Of a stretch of DNA of 64,000 nucleotides, positions 9,196-17,732 are shown one piece after another. The DNA is from Methanobacterium_B sp963825335 (GTDB lineage Archaea > Methanobacteriota > Methanobacteria > Methanobacteriales > Methanobacteriaceae): positions 992,001 to 1,056,000 of the forward strand of contig CAWGSP010000001.1 of NCBI GenBank assembly GCA_963825335.1, in the 5' to 3' direction. The position numbers were made by a program, and so were the translations under genes. The stretch's first letter is position 1. Every line of letters starts with the position of its first letter. Below the pieces are notes generated by a model. It was not told the origin of the DNA and did not search any database. It worked only from the letters and a program-made list of their open reading frames with translations.

Positions 9196-9736
9196 TTTTT
9201 TTTACACTCCTTGTTTTTTTATGATCTAGTATTTTTTATACCAACTAATTAATTTAACCAATTTATTTATCCAAAAAATATTACCCATCAATTTTTTTTG
9301 ATTATTCTTTTTATTGTATCCAATTTGAGTTATATAAATAGACTAATAGGAGTTTTTTGGTGTTATTAATAATTCAAAACTGTAAATTGTTTGATATAAC
9401 TGTTAAAATCAGATATTATTTTCACGATCCAAACAGTTCAAGGGTATGTGGAGTTGCGAAGCAGTTGGTTTTTGGCTCGTTTTCTTACTTCATGATAACC
9501 GACATCAATATCACTGTAACACCGCCAAATCAGCAAAAAAAACAGGATAACTATTATCCATCTCACCCAATTTGATATTTATTCCACTATTTGGTCTAAA
9601 ATTTAGATATAAAAATACCTTAATCTATAGATCTGTACAACCACATTATTCCCGAAAATTTGTACAAATAAGTCATTAATGTACTTAAATAATTTTTTTT
9701 TGCTTAATAAAATAGAGAGAAAAAATTTATTTCTGT
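9196..9736. other. AT-rich spacer, no convincing gene
   Basis: No gene with a ribosome binding site is seen. A less AT-rich patch at about 9430-9560 can be read on the plus strand as a tail such as MITDINITVTPPNQQKKQDN, but it has no good start signal and no recognisable similarity. Confidence 0.4.
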
Positions 9737-9922
9737 TCAAATCATTGCTCTTCTCACCGAAAAAACAATCACACAAACAGCAGTAAACAAACAAGACATA
9801 TTACCTATTAATTCGGGTAATTGAGGCCTTCTCAGATACATTGAAGATATCATGAAGATTGTGATACCAACTAAAGATATACTCACCGCCAATCCACCTA
9901 TACCAACCAATCCCAGTACCAT
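9737..9922 (-). CDS. Small two-span membrane protein, unknown
   Basis: 61 residues with two hydrophobic segments (VLGLVGIGGLAVSISLVGI and NMSCLFTAVCVIVFSV) joined by a basic loop, SMYLRRPQLPEL. GGTGA lies about 9 bases before the ATG. No family is recognised. It sits alone in a gap between the zinc-ribbon protein and the cytosine deaminase. It could be a chance frame, though the loop and helix layout looks like a real small protein. Confidence 0.35.
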   Translation of the reverse strand: MVLGLVGIGGLAVSISLVGITIFMISSMYLRRPQLPELIGNMSCLFTAVCVIVFSVRRAMI

Positions 9923-9992
9923 AGTAAAGTTTTCACCAAAAATATTACATCACCTCTACCGACATTATAATTTTCAAATGTAATGATATTGC

Positions 9993-10014
9993 AAAGTTTA
10001 TATATTTAAACTTT
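9993..10014. promoter_or_regulatory. Perfect palindrome enclosing a TATA-like core, copy 1
   Basis: AAAGTTTA-TATATT-TAAACTTT: two 8-base arms with a 6-base spacer. The centre TTTATATA matches an archaeal TATA box. A near-identical element with the same spacer length is at 13382-13401, and similarity continues a few bases on. No gene starts at a normal distance on either side, so its role is unknown; an operator overlapping a promoter of a small RNA is one possibility. Confidence 0.45.
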
Positions 10015-10336
10015 TACATTATAAATTAACATGAGAACAATATTCATGATTATCCCTAATTTTTGCAAATATCACATAATGTTCACCTTAAATGGATAAC
10101 AGTCGTTATTCAGCGATCCAATATGATAAGAAAAATAATTAGACATTATTTGAGCTAGTACGGTACAAAATATTAGAAGTTTTTATGAAACATGGAATAA
10201 ATATTTTATAAGGATATGAAAAGATAATGGTAAACCATCATAATAACATAATAATTGACTAGGGTTGTTTGGGATTGGAAAATCTATTCAACTAGTGTCT
10301 GATCATGATTCGAATAACAATTTGTGGATGGTTAAA

Positions 10337-10792
10337 ATGCCAGAAGATTATTATAAATACATGAAAGAAGCAATTAAAGAGGCAAAAATGTCATTAGCAG
10401 AGGGTGGGATACCAATAGGTGCAGTTCTAGTAAAGAAAGGCAATATTATTGGTAGGGGTCATAATAAACTCTTACAAAATAATTCAACCATTTTGCATGC
10501 TGAAATGGATTGTATAGAAAATTCAGGGCGAATAACTGGGTCAGATTATAAAAACTGCACCCTATATACCACTCTATCTCCTTGTGAAATGTGTTCTGGA
10601 ACAATAATTCTCTACAAGATCCCAAAGATAATAATGGGTGAAAATGATACACTGAAGGGTCCTGAAGGATATTTAATCCAAAATAATGTTGAAATCATCA
10701 ACATGGACCTTAAAGAATGTAAGGATCTCATGGGGGAATACATAAAACATAACCCGAAACTTTGGCATGAAGAAATAGAAAAGGTGTCATGA
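10337..10792 (+). CDS. Cytosine deaminase-like zinc nucleoside/base deaminase
   Basis: About 151 residues from ATG 10337, with GGATGG upstream. It is a CDA-fold deaminase: His54-Ala-Glu56 (LHAEMDCIENSGRI) and Cys83-xx-Cys86 (TLSPCEMCSGTI) bind zinc and supply the proton shuttle Glu. The context LYTTLSPCEMCSGTIILYKIPKI and the following GEN motif are closer to the yeast cytosine deaminase type than to TadA or bacterial CodA. The predicted reaction is cytosine to uracil, feeding Upp (3768-4403). Longer readings from TTG 10265 add an N-terminus that does not look conserved. Guanine deaminase is an alternative substrate assignment. Confidence 0.8.
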   Translation: MPEDYYKYMKEAIKEAKMSLAEGGIPIGAVLVKKGNIIGRGHNKLLQNNSTILHAEMDCIENSGRITGSDYKNCTLYTTLSPCEMCSGTIILYKIPKIIMGENDTLKGPEGYLIQNNVEIINMDLKECKDLMGEYIKHNPKLWHEEIEKVS

Positions 10793-10856
10793 TCATAAAA
10801 CAATTTATTAAAATCTAGTACTGAAAAAGGTAACATAACAGGATAATAGTGATAGA

Positions 10857-12080
10857 ATGACAGTAATAATAGACCCTCAAAATTCCGGCATATCCGGAAA
10901 CATGGTTCTGGGGGCAATGGTTGATCTTGGATTAAATCCCGAAGTTGTAACAGATCTTATGGAACATTGTGCTTCCTATTTTGGAGATATAAATGTAGAC
11001 ATAATCAAATTAAAAAAATCAGGGATAGCAGCTACCTTTGCCGATGTCAGATGTAATGATAAAGAACCAACAAAATATACAGAATTAATAAGTATTCTGG
11101 ACAAGATTCAACATCCAGCAATAACAACGGATATATTAAATTTTTCTAAAAAAATCTTCAAGACTCTTGCAGATGCAGAATCTCATGTGCACGGTACCTC
11201 AATCGATAGGGTGCACTTCCACGAAGTTGGGGCAGCCGATGCTGTTGCAGATATAATTGGCGCATCTTACGGGTTTTATAAACTTGGAATGCAACATAAA
11301 AAGGTTTACGGGCTGCCAGTGGCAATTGGCGGAGGTAGGATAAATAGTATGCATGGCAAACTCAGCGTGCCAGCACCGGCCACACTCGAAATACTTAAAA
11401 ACGTCCCAACATTCGGCGGACCAGTCAATCATGAGTTGACAACACCTACTGGAGCAGCAATTTTAGTAAATATGGTTGATGAATTCGTTAACTTTTATCC
11501 GCTTTTAAACAATAAAAAGATGGGATATGGTGCAGGAAAAATGGATTTAGCTATTCCGAACGTTTTAAGGATAATTAATGGGGATTCAGAGCTAGAAAAC
11601 GATCGAGTGTCAATTTTAGAAACCAATCTTGACAATGTCACGGGTGAATTAATGGGACACATATTCACCAGTTTATTGAAGGCAGGTGCCAGAGACGTGA
11701 GTATCCTTCCAACCACAACGAAGAAAAACCGGCCAGGATATCTTTTAAGAGTTATATCAAGACCAATTGATTGTGATTCACTTTCTGAAACAATTATACG
11801 TGAGACAGGAACTCTTGGTGTAAGGGTGCTTCCATACGTGCACAGAAATATAGCATCAAGAAAGATAATCCCTGTAGAATTTCAGCTGAATGGATTGACT
11901 GTCAAAATAAGGATTAAAGTAGGTATGGTTGGGAAGGATATCATAAGTGTAAAACCAGAATATGAGGATGTTAAAAAAGTTTCAGAAGAAACAGGTATCC
12001 CACTTAAAGATGTAATGAACAGAGCTAACGAAGTATTCAGAGAAGATCAAACCAAATCATCCAATCAACCGATAATTTAA
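10857..12080 (+). CDS. larC: LarC-like nickel-pincer cofactor protein (DUF111)
   Basis: 407 residues in the LarC/UPF0272 family. LarC inserts nickel into the pyridinium dithiocarboxylate pincer nucleotide used by lactate racemase-type enzymes. Seen: the N-terminal DPQNSGISGNMVLGAMVDLG, the histidine-rich ESHVHGTSIDRVHFHEVGAADAVADIIG segment, GLPVAIGGGRINSMHGKLSVPAP and NHELTTPTGAAIL, all family hallmarks. The C-terminal region (ETNLDNVTGE onward) is in the same frame, with no programmed frameshift as in some bacteria. LarB, LarE and LarA are not in this window. queC follows after 24 bases and is likely co-transcribed. Confidence 0.88.
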   Translation: MTVIIDPQNSGISGNMVLGAMVDLGLNPEVVTDLMEHCASYFGDINVDIIKLKKSGIAATFADVRCNDKEPTKYTELISILDKIQHPAITTDILNFSKKIFKTLADAESHVHGTSIDRVHFHEVGAADAVADIIGASYGFYKLGMQHKKVYGLPVAIGGGRINSMHGKLSVPAPATLEILKNVPTFGGPVNHELTTPTGAAILVNMVDEFVNFYPLLNNKKMGYGAGKMDLAIPNVLRIINGDSELENDRVSILETNLDNVTGELMGHIFTSLLKAGARDVSILPTTTKKNRPGYLLRVISRPIDCDSLSETIIRETGTLGVRVLPYVHRNIASRKIIPVEFQLNGLTVKIRIKVGMVGKDIISVKPEYEDVKKVSEETGIPLKDVMNRANEVFREDQTKSSNQPII

Positions 12081-12104
12081 AGATCATGGTAATGGTGTAA
12101 AAAA

Positions 12105-12794
12105 ATGGAAAAGAAAAAAAAGGCAATAGCCATACTTTCAGGCGGTCTCGACTCAACAGTCGCGACAACTGTATTTAAAGAAGAATATGACATCCATGCC
12201 ATAACATTTGATTATGGTCAAAGAAGTGCAAGTATGGAAATAGAATCATCGAAGGCAATATGTAAAAAGATCGGTGCAGAACATACAGTGATCAATTTAC
12301 CATGGCTTTCTGAACTTGGTTCTTCTGCACTAACATCCGATTTAGAAATACCAGAGCCAGAAGTGGGTGAGTTAGACAATAAAGATGCTTGTGATGAAAC
12401 AGCTAAAGCAGTTTGGGTTCCAGGACGTAATATAGTTTTTACAGCAATAGCAACTTCATTCGCAGAGTCTGAAGGGGCGAGTATTATAATAGTGGGCTGG
12501 GATTTTGAAGAAGCAATAACTTTTCCAGATAATTCTAAAGAATTTTTAAACGCATTCAACAGTGTTTTGGATGTAGGATCGTTCGATCAAATCATGATCG
12601 AAGCACCTTTGATAAACATGAACAAGGTCGACATAGTCAAGCTTGGTAGCAATATAAAAGCCCCTATGAATTTGAGCTATTCCTGTTACAAGGGATATGA
12701 AAAGCATTGTGGTGTTTGTGAATCATGTATGCGTCGTATAAGGGCATTTAAAAATGCTGGTGTAACCGATAAAACAGTTTACGTGTCAGGTTAA
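12105..12794 (+). CDS. queC: 7-cyano-7-deazaguanine (preQ0) synthase
   Basis: QueC makes preQ0 from 7-carboxy-7-deazaguanine with ATP and ammonia. In archaea preQ0 is the precursor of archaeosine at tRNA position 15. The PP-loop SGGLDS is at residues 12-17. WVPGRNIVFTAIA and DNSKEFLNAFN are family motifs. The C-terminus has zinc-binding cysteines in SCYKGYEKHCGVCESCMRR. 229 residues, the normal length. GGTG lies 8 bases before the ATG. It follows larC closely. Confidence 0.93.
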   Translation: MEKKKKAIAILSGGLDSTVATTVFKEEYDIHAITFDYGQRSASMEIESSKAICKKIGAEHTVINLPWLSELGSSALTSDLEIPEPEVGELDNKDACDETAKAVWVPGRNIVFTAIATSFAESEGASIIIVGWDFEEAITFPDNSKEFLNAFNSVLDVGSFDQIMIEAPLINMNKVDIVKLGSNIKAPMNLSYSCYKGYEKHCGVCESCMRRIRAFKNAGVTDKTVYVSG

Positions 12795-13640
12795 ATTAGA
12801 CTGTTTTAAATACTAATATTTCTTTAATTATCAAAAACCTCCACACCATAAGAAAAAAGTACTTTAAATTGGGCTATAAATAATGCGGGTGTTGAGAATT
12901 TTTTTTAATTTTTATAATCTATTTTTTGTATAATTAGTCTTTAATTTTATTTTTAGATTGTTAAAAATAAATATAAGATGAGAGTAGAAGTATTATCCTA
13001 AACAATGAAATACTAGCTATTCTAAAGCGTTGTATCGATCCTATCCAAATATGACTTTCTGATTTTGAGCAGAAAACCAATTCTTAATAAATTTTATCTC
13101 AATATTTAAGTCCCAAAGAATAATAAAAATGTAAATGAAGTTTAATATCGATTGCTAACAATTATTTCGAATTGATAAACCCAATATATCCAAAATCAAA
13201 GTCAAAACGTGTTATAAACCAGAATAGTGTGTTAAAAATCTAATAATGGGTAATATGGACACAACGAAGTTATCTGCGGTGATATTGATGCGAGGATTGA
13301 ATAAAGTTAATAATGCCTTTAAATAATGTATTTTCAGATTGGGGTAGAGTAACACCCAACAACTTACAAACCTATTTTCATAAGTTTATATAGTTAAACT
13401 TTTCAATTATGTATTAATGAATGCAAATTATTATTTAGTAAAATGAGCTGAAAAAATAATTAATTAATCTTAAATATAAACACTATTTGTATATTGGTTT
13501 AACATGTGCTAAAAAAATATTCTATATCCACGTCTGGAAATTTAATGGGCCAATACAGTTCCATTTTTGACTGTGCTCAAACTTTTAATACCCTACGTGG
13601 ACAGATCTGCGATAATTTCAATTTTGTTAGTTTATATCGA
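12795..13640. other. Long AT-rich spacer without a recognisable gene
   Basis: About 850 bases between convergent queC (+) and pycB (-). No frame with a ribosome binding site is seen. It includes a T run near 12900 that could end the queC transcript and the second copy of the TATA-containing palindrome at 13382-13401. Plus-strand frames from 13506 on are antisense to the pycB 3' end. Confidence 0.5.
13382..13401. promoter_or_regulatory. Palindrome enclosing a TATA-like core, copy 2
   Basis: AAGTTTA-TATAGT-TAAACTT: two 7-base arms with a 6-base spacer, closely matching the element at 9993-10014 and followed by a similar TT(A/C)A-rich stretch. On the plus strand a transcript from here would run antisense into the 3' end of pycB; on the minus strand it would run into the empty spacer. 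Confidence 0.45.
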
Positions 13641-15356
13641 TTATTTGATGATCATAAGGGTTTCCCCTGTACTCACACTATCTCCCTCTTCAATGAACAT
13701 CTCTTGTACAGTTCCAGAATTAGGGGCGTGTATATCATTTTCCATTTTCATTGCTTCGAGCACAGCCACAATATCTCCCTCATTAACCTTGTCATCTTTG
13801 GCGACTTTAAGTTTCAATATCATTCCTTGCATACTGGCAACAACCCCGCCTTCAACAGGACCACTTGGTGCTTTTTTTCCTTTAGATTCAATGTCCATAT
13901 ATCCTGTTGGCACAACTTTAACATCGAAAACCTCACCATCAACTTCTACACTGTAATCTGTTGGAATGGATGGAACATTCACATCCTTAGATTCTTCGGG
14001 TTTTTTCAGCAGTTCTTCGATCACTTCACCCCTTAAGAATTTGGGTGCTATGGCTGGATAAAGTGCGTAGGTAAGTACATCTTCTTCTTTTTGGATTATG
14101 CCCAATTTTTCACCCTCAACACGGAACTTTTCAAGTTCGGGTTCTAGGAGGTCTCCAGGCCTTGTATCAATTACTTCTGCATCGCCAATGATCTTCTTTG
14201 CAATGGTTTTATCAATGGGTGCAGGAGGTCGCCCATAATATCCTTTAATATACTCTTTAACTTCTTTGGTGACGTTTTTATATCTTTCACCACCAAGAAC
14301 ATTCATGACTGCTTGTATTCCAACTATTTGACTGGTTGGAGTTACTAATGGAGGATAACCCAATTCTGCTCGGACCTTTGGTGTTTCTTCAAGTACTTCT
14401 TCGTACCTATCCAGTGCATCTTGTTCTTTGAGCTGAGATACAAAGTTTGAAAGCATTCCTCCGGGTATCTGGTAGATCAGAACATCGGTATCGACTTTTT
14501 CAGATATTGGGTCGATTAAACTGCTGTATTTTTTTCGGATCCCTTCAAAATACTTTTTGATCTCACTTAATAATCTTAAATCAAGGCCGGTAGCATATGG
14601 GGTGTCTTCGAGAGCAGCTACCATACTTTCTGTTGGTGGTTGCGATGCTCCCCACGATAATGGAGATATGGCTGTGTCCAATAAGTCCACACCTGCCTGA
14701 CATGCGGCATAATAACTCATGGGTGTCATACCACTAGTGCAGTGGCAGTGAAGGTTTATCATGAGACTAGTTTCTTCTTTTAATGTTTTCACGAGTTCAT
14801 AAGTGTCATTTGGCGATATGAGTCCGGCCATATCTTTTATTACCACAGAATCACATTCTAGTGCTTCTAACTCCTTTGCAAATTCGACATATTTCTCTAT
14901 TGTATGAACAGGACTTGTTGTGTAGCTTATGGTTCCTTGAACATGTGCTCCTTGTTCCTTGGCTACTCTGATCGATAACGACATGTTTCTGATATCGTTA
15001 AGTGCATCAAATATTCTGAAAACATCAACACCATTTTCATATGATTTTTCAACGAAACTTCTGACTACATCGTCTGGGTAGTGTTTGTACCCTACCAAAT
15101 TTTGTCCTCTGAGTAGCATCTGAATTGGTGTTTTTATAACAACTTCCTTGAGTTCTGTTAGTCGTTCCCAAGGATCCTCGTTTAGGTATCTTATACAAGC
15201 ATCAAATGTTGCACCACCCCATGCCTCTAATGAGAAAAATCCTACATTATCCATTTTCTCGGCAATAGGTAACATGTCCCTGGTTCTCATCCTTGTTGCA
15301 AGGAGAGATTGGTGTGCATCTCGAAATGCTGTTTCAATGATCTTTATTTTTTTCAT
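13641..15356 (-). CDS. pycB: Pyruvate carboxylase subunit B (biotin carrier / carboxyltransferase)
   Basis: 571 residues. With PycA (not in this window) it carboxylates pyruvate to oxaloacetate, the entry to the incomplete reductive TCA pathway. The N-terminal carboxyltransferase TIM barrel has ETAFRDAHQSLLATRMRTRDM, EAWGGATFDACIRYL, the GQNLVGYKHYPDDVV segment and VIKDMAGLISP. The C-terminal biotinyl domain has the acceptor Lys537 in VLEAMKMENDI. The close relative oxaloacetate decarboxylase alpha is possible by sequence alone, but no membrane beta/gamma partners are nearby. GAGGGT precedes the ATG and a TATA box lies about 40 bases upstream of the start. Confidence 0.93.
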   Translation of the reverse strand: MKKIKIIETAFRDAHQSLLATRMRTRDMLPIAEKMDNVGFFSLEAWGGATFDACIRYLNEDPWERLTELKEVVIKTPIQMLLRGQNLVGYKHYPDDVVRSFVEKSYENGVDVFRIFDALNDIRNMSLSIRVAKEQGAHVQGTISYTTSPVHTIEKYVEFAKELEALECDSVVIKDMAGLISPNDTYELVKTLKEETSLMINLHCHCTSGMTPMSYYAACQAGVDLLDTAISPLSWGASQPPTESMVAALEDTPYATGLDLRLLSEIKKYFEGIRKKYSSLIDPISEKVDTDVLIYQIPGGMLSNFVSQLKEQDALDRYEEVLEETPKVRAELGYPPLVTPTSQIVGIQAVMNVLGGERYKNVTKEVKEYIKGYYGRPPAPIDKTIAKKIIGDAEVIDTRPGDLLEPELEKFRVEGEKLGIIQKEEDVLTYALYPAIAPKFLRGEVIEELLKKPEESKDVNVPSIPTDYSVEVDGEVFDVKVVPTGYMDIESKGKKAPSGPVEGGVVASMQGMILKLKVAKDDKVNEGDIVAVLEAMKMENDIHAPNSGTVQEMFIEEGDSVSTGETLMIIK

Positions 15357-15394
15357 GTTGACCCTCTATGTAAGCTTGGATTCAGTTCAATGTC

Positions 15395-15404
15395 TTTATA
15401 TAAA
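15395..15404 (-). promoter_or_regulatory. TATA box for pycB
   Basis: TTTATATAAA lies 39 bases upstream of the pycB start; a transcript starting about 25 bases downstream would have a short leader that contains the GAGGGT ribosome binding site. Confidence 0.5.
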
Positions 15405-15624
15405 TAGTCTTAACTTCCTTATATATTTCTCAATTTTCAAGATATGAAATTGATACTTTCGATGCATTAATGGTATAATATGTTTCTATTCAATGAAATT
15501 TCTATTTATTTTACAATTATGTTCATATAATTATGCATATTATCTTATTAATTAACTATTTTAACTTTATAAATTTTGATTATGTTCAATTATTCAGTGA
15601 AACAATGTGAGTTTGATCGAAATA

Positions 15625-15676
15625 TTTATATAATATGAAGACCAAAGGAAGAATCGGAAGTAGGTTGCCTTCTTCC
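15625..15676 (+). promoter_or_regulatory. anf operon promoter and overlapping inverted repeat
   Basis: A TATA box TTTATATAA (15625-15633) is followed at the expected transcription start by GGAAG (15647-15651), GGAAG (15656-15660) and CTTCTTCC (15669-15676). GGAAGAA at 15647 and TTCTTCC at 15670 are exact 7-base inverted arms. In Methanococcus the nitrogen repressor NrpR binds GGAA-N6-TTCC just downstream of the nif start. The half-sites here are the same but the spacing is 13 or more, so an NrpR-type operator is plausible but not proven. An RNA hairpin in the leader is an alternative. Confidence 0.5.
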
Positions 15677-15720
15677 GGCATAACAATTCAGATTTAAAAA
15701 AAAATTAAAGAGAGGTTGAA

Positions 15721-16548
15721 ATGGTAAGAAAAATCGCAATTTATGGAAAGGGTGGAATTGGAAAATCCACTACGCAGCAGAATACTGCAGCAGCTATGGC
15801 TTATTTCCACGATAAAAGGGTGATGATCCATGGATGTGACCCTAAAGCAGATAGTACACGTTTGATCCTTCGTGGAAAAATGCAGACAACCATGATGGAC
15901 ACCCTCAGAGAACTGGGCGAAGATGCCTGTACACCCGAAGCAGTCATGGAAACAGGATTTGAAGGGATTAAATGTGTAGAATCAGGCGGTCCAGAACCGG
16001 GAGTAGGATGTGCTGGAAGAGGAGTGATTACAGCTATCACCCTAATGGAAATGCAAGGAGTCTATGAAGAAGATTTGGACTTTGTATTCTTTGATGTTCT
16101 TGGTGATGTTGTTTGCGGTGGTTTTGCAATGCCCATAAGGGAGGGCAAAGCCCAAGAAATTTATGTTGTTGCTTCAGGTGAAATGATGGCACTGTATGCA
16201 GCCAATAACCTATGCAAAGGAATGGTCAAATACGCTGAACAAAGCGGTGTCAGATTGGGAGGTATAATCTGCAACAGTAGGAATGTTGATGGGGAATTAG
16301 AACTGCTTAAAGAATTTTGTGATAAATTGGGCACACAAATGATACATTTCGTTCCAAGGGACAACATAGTGCAGAAAGCCGAGTTCAACAAGAAATCGGT
16401 GATCGAGTTTGATGATAAATGTAACCAGGCTAAGGAGTACGAAGAACTTGCAAGTAAAATCATCAACAACGAAAACTTCGTGATACCAAAACCCATGGAA
16501 ATGGAAGAATTGGAAGAAATGGTTTTGAAATACGGTTTAATAGATTAG
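15721..16548 (+). CDS. anfH: Iron-only nitrogenase reductase (Fe protein) AnfH
   Basis: 275 residues. It is the ATP-driven electron donor to the nitrogenase catalytic component and a homodimer sharing one 4Fe-4S cluster. The P-loop GKGGIGKS is at 9-16. The cluster cysteines are Cys97 (GVGCAGRG) and Cys132 (GDVVCGG). Arg100, the ADP-ribosylation site in bacteria, is present. Long stretches such as YFHDKRVMIHGCDPKADSTR, SGVRLGGIICNSR and IHFVPRDNIVQKAEFNKK follow the AnfH/VnfH type rather than the Mo NifH type. AGAGGTTGAA precedes the ATG. First gene of the operon; nifI1 follows after 11 bases. Confidence 0.93.
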   Translation: MVRKIAIYGKGGIGKSTTQQNTAAAMAYFHDKRVMIHGCDPKADSTRLILRGKMQTTMMDTLRELGEDACTPEAVMETGFEGIKCVESGGPEPGVGCAGRGVITAITLMEMQGVYEEDLDFVFFDVLGDVVCGGFAMPIREGKAQEIYVVASGEMMALYAANNLCKGMVKYAEQSGVRLGGIICNSRNVDGELELLKEFCDKLGTQMIHFVPRDNIVQKAEFNKKSVIEFDDKCNQAKEYEELASKIINNENFVIPKPMEMEELEEMVLKYGLID

Positions 16549-16559
16549 GAAGAATTTCT

Positions 16560-16877
16560 ATGAAAATGGTAAGAGCAATCATAAGACCTGAAAAAGTAGA
16601 AACAGTAGTTGATGCCCTGGATGAGGCAGGATATGTGGCCCTAACTAAAATGGAAGTTATAGGAAGGGGTAAACAAAAGGGTATCCAGCTTGAAAACATC
16701 TACTACGATGAAATACCGAAAACCATGCTGATGCTAGTTGCAGAAGATGATCAAACAAGCAAGATCATCGAAATAGTCACAGAATCATCGATCACAGGAA
16801 ACTATGGTGATGGTAAAATTTTTATCAGCCCAATAGACGAGGTATACACAGTTAGAACCAGAAGCAACAGCCTTTAA
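16560..16877 (+). CDS. nifI1: PII-family nitrogenase regulator NifI1
   Basis: 105 residues. NifI1 and NifI2 form a complex that binds and inhibits the dinitrogenase when ammonia is available, relieved by 2-oxoglutarate. The fold is recognisable from MKMVRAIIRPEKVETVVDAL at the start, the GRGKQKGIQ T-loop base, and GDGKIFISPIDEVYTVRT at the end, the conserved PII C-terminal signature. Its T-loop is short. The position between the Fe protein gene and the D subunit gene is the usual one in methanogens. AGGA lies upstream of the ATG. Confidence 0.92.
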   Translation: MKMVRAIIRPEKVETVVDALDEAGYVALTKMEVIGRGKQKGIQLENIYYDEIPKTMLMLVAEDDQTSKIIEIVTESSITGNYGDGKIFISPIDEVYTVRTRSNSL

Positions 16878-16898
16878 CGCAATATAATGGGGTTTAAA

Positions 16899-17267
16899 AT
16901 GAAGGAAGTAATTGCAATAATACGACCAAAAATGATTACAAAAACTAAAGAAATTTTAGATCTTCTAGGATTCCCTGCTATGAATGCTGTCAGGGTGATG
17001 GGAAGAGGTAAGCAGAAGGCGATCCTGAACGAGATTAACTTTGAAATGAACGAACATAACCTAACAGAAGCAGAAGGATCGATGAGTTACATACCCAAAA
17101 GGATGCTTTCTCTGATTGTTCCAGATAAGGATGTAACACTTGTAATTGAGGCGATAATGAAGGTCAATCACACAGGTCAAATAGGTGATGGTAAAATTTT
17201 TGTATCCCCTATAGAAGAAGCTGTAAGGGTAAGAACAATGGAAACTGGAGATAAGGCGCTTACATGA
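16899..17267 (+). CDS. nifI2: PII-family nitrogenase regulator NifI2
   Basis: About 122 residues from ATG 16899, which has GGGG eight bases upstream; ATG 16887 would add four residues. It is the partner of NifI1 in post-translational nitrogenase switch-off. Signatures: MKEVIAIIRPKMITKTKEIL, MGRGKQKAIL, a longer T-loop region than NifI1 with YIPKRMLSLIVPD, and GDGKIFVSPIEEAVRVRT. The gene is 21 bases after nifI1. A 200-base spacer with no recognised coding follows before the ferredoxin gene. Confidence 0.92.
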   Translation: MKEVIAIIRPKMITKTKEILDLLGFPAMNAVRVMGRGKQKAILNEINFEMNEHNLTEAEGSMSYIPKRMLSLIVPDKDVTLVIEAIMKVNHTGQIGDGKIFVSPIEEAVRVRTMETGDKALT

Positions 17268-17467
17268 TCCCTGGGAGGATAGAAAACTGCAGGTCACATC
17301 TGAAACATGTCTCAAATTTTACCGGGATTGATCATTGAACTGGAATCTGTGAGTCAAACAACAAACTTAACCATGCTAAAATCGGGTTATTCCTTTGCAG
17401 TGTTTGATATCATGAGATTCTGGTTCTGTTAAATTTATTGATATAAATGTCCAAATGGGGAATTAAT

Positions 17468-17680
17468 ATGATTGAAGTCACTATCGATTATAAAAAATGT
17501 AACGGAGTGGTGTGCAGTGCATGCGCATTTGCATGCCCAACCAATGTTTTTGTAATCAAAAAGAATAACATCTGTGTAACTTCTCCCCAGTATTGTAAAC
17601 TATGCAACGAATGTGTTAAAGTGTGTCCTAAAAACTCTTTAAGAGTTAAAAAGGTCCCACTATCATTTTGTATGGGTTAA
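17468..17680 (+). CDS. 2[4Fe-4S] ferredoxin within the anf operon
   Basis: 70 residues from ATG 17468 (MIEVTIDYKKC), with GGGG seven bases upstream; ATG 17447 would add seven residues. Two cluster motifs are seen: CNGVVCSACAFACP and CKLCNECVKVCP, so two 4Fe-4S clusters are expected. The likely role is as the low-potential electron donor to AnfH, inferred from position only. A ferredoxin between nifI2 and the D subunit is not part of the core methanogen nif order (H-I1-I2-D-K-E-N). Confidence 0.82.
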   Translation: MIEVTIDYKKCNGVVCSACAFACPTNVFVIKKNNICVTSPQYCKLCNECVKVCPKNSLRVKKVPLSFCMG

Positions 17681-17732
17681 AAAAAATGATTTAAATTTTA
17701 TAGTGAAGTTTGAAAGGAGAAAAAATAAAAAA

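Noticed and set aside
13506..14036. Long plus-strand frame of 176 codons
   Set aside because: It is antisense to the 3' end of pycB and its composition (His/Phe/Ser-rich) is that of a shadow frame.
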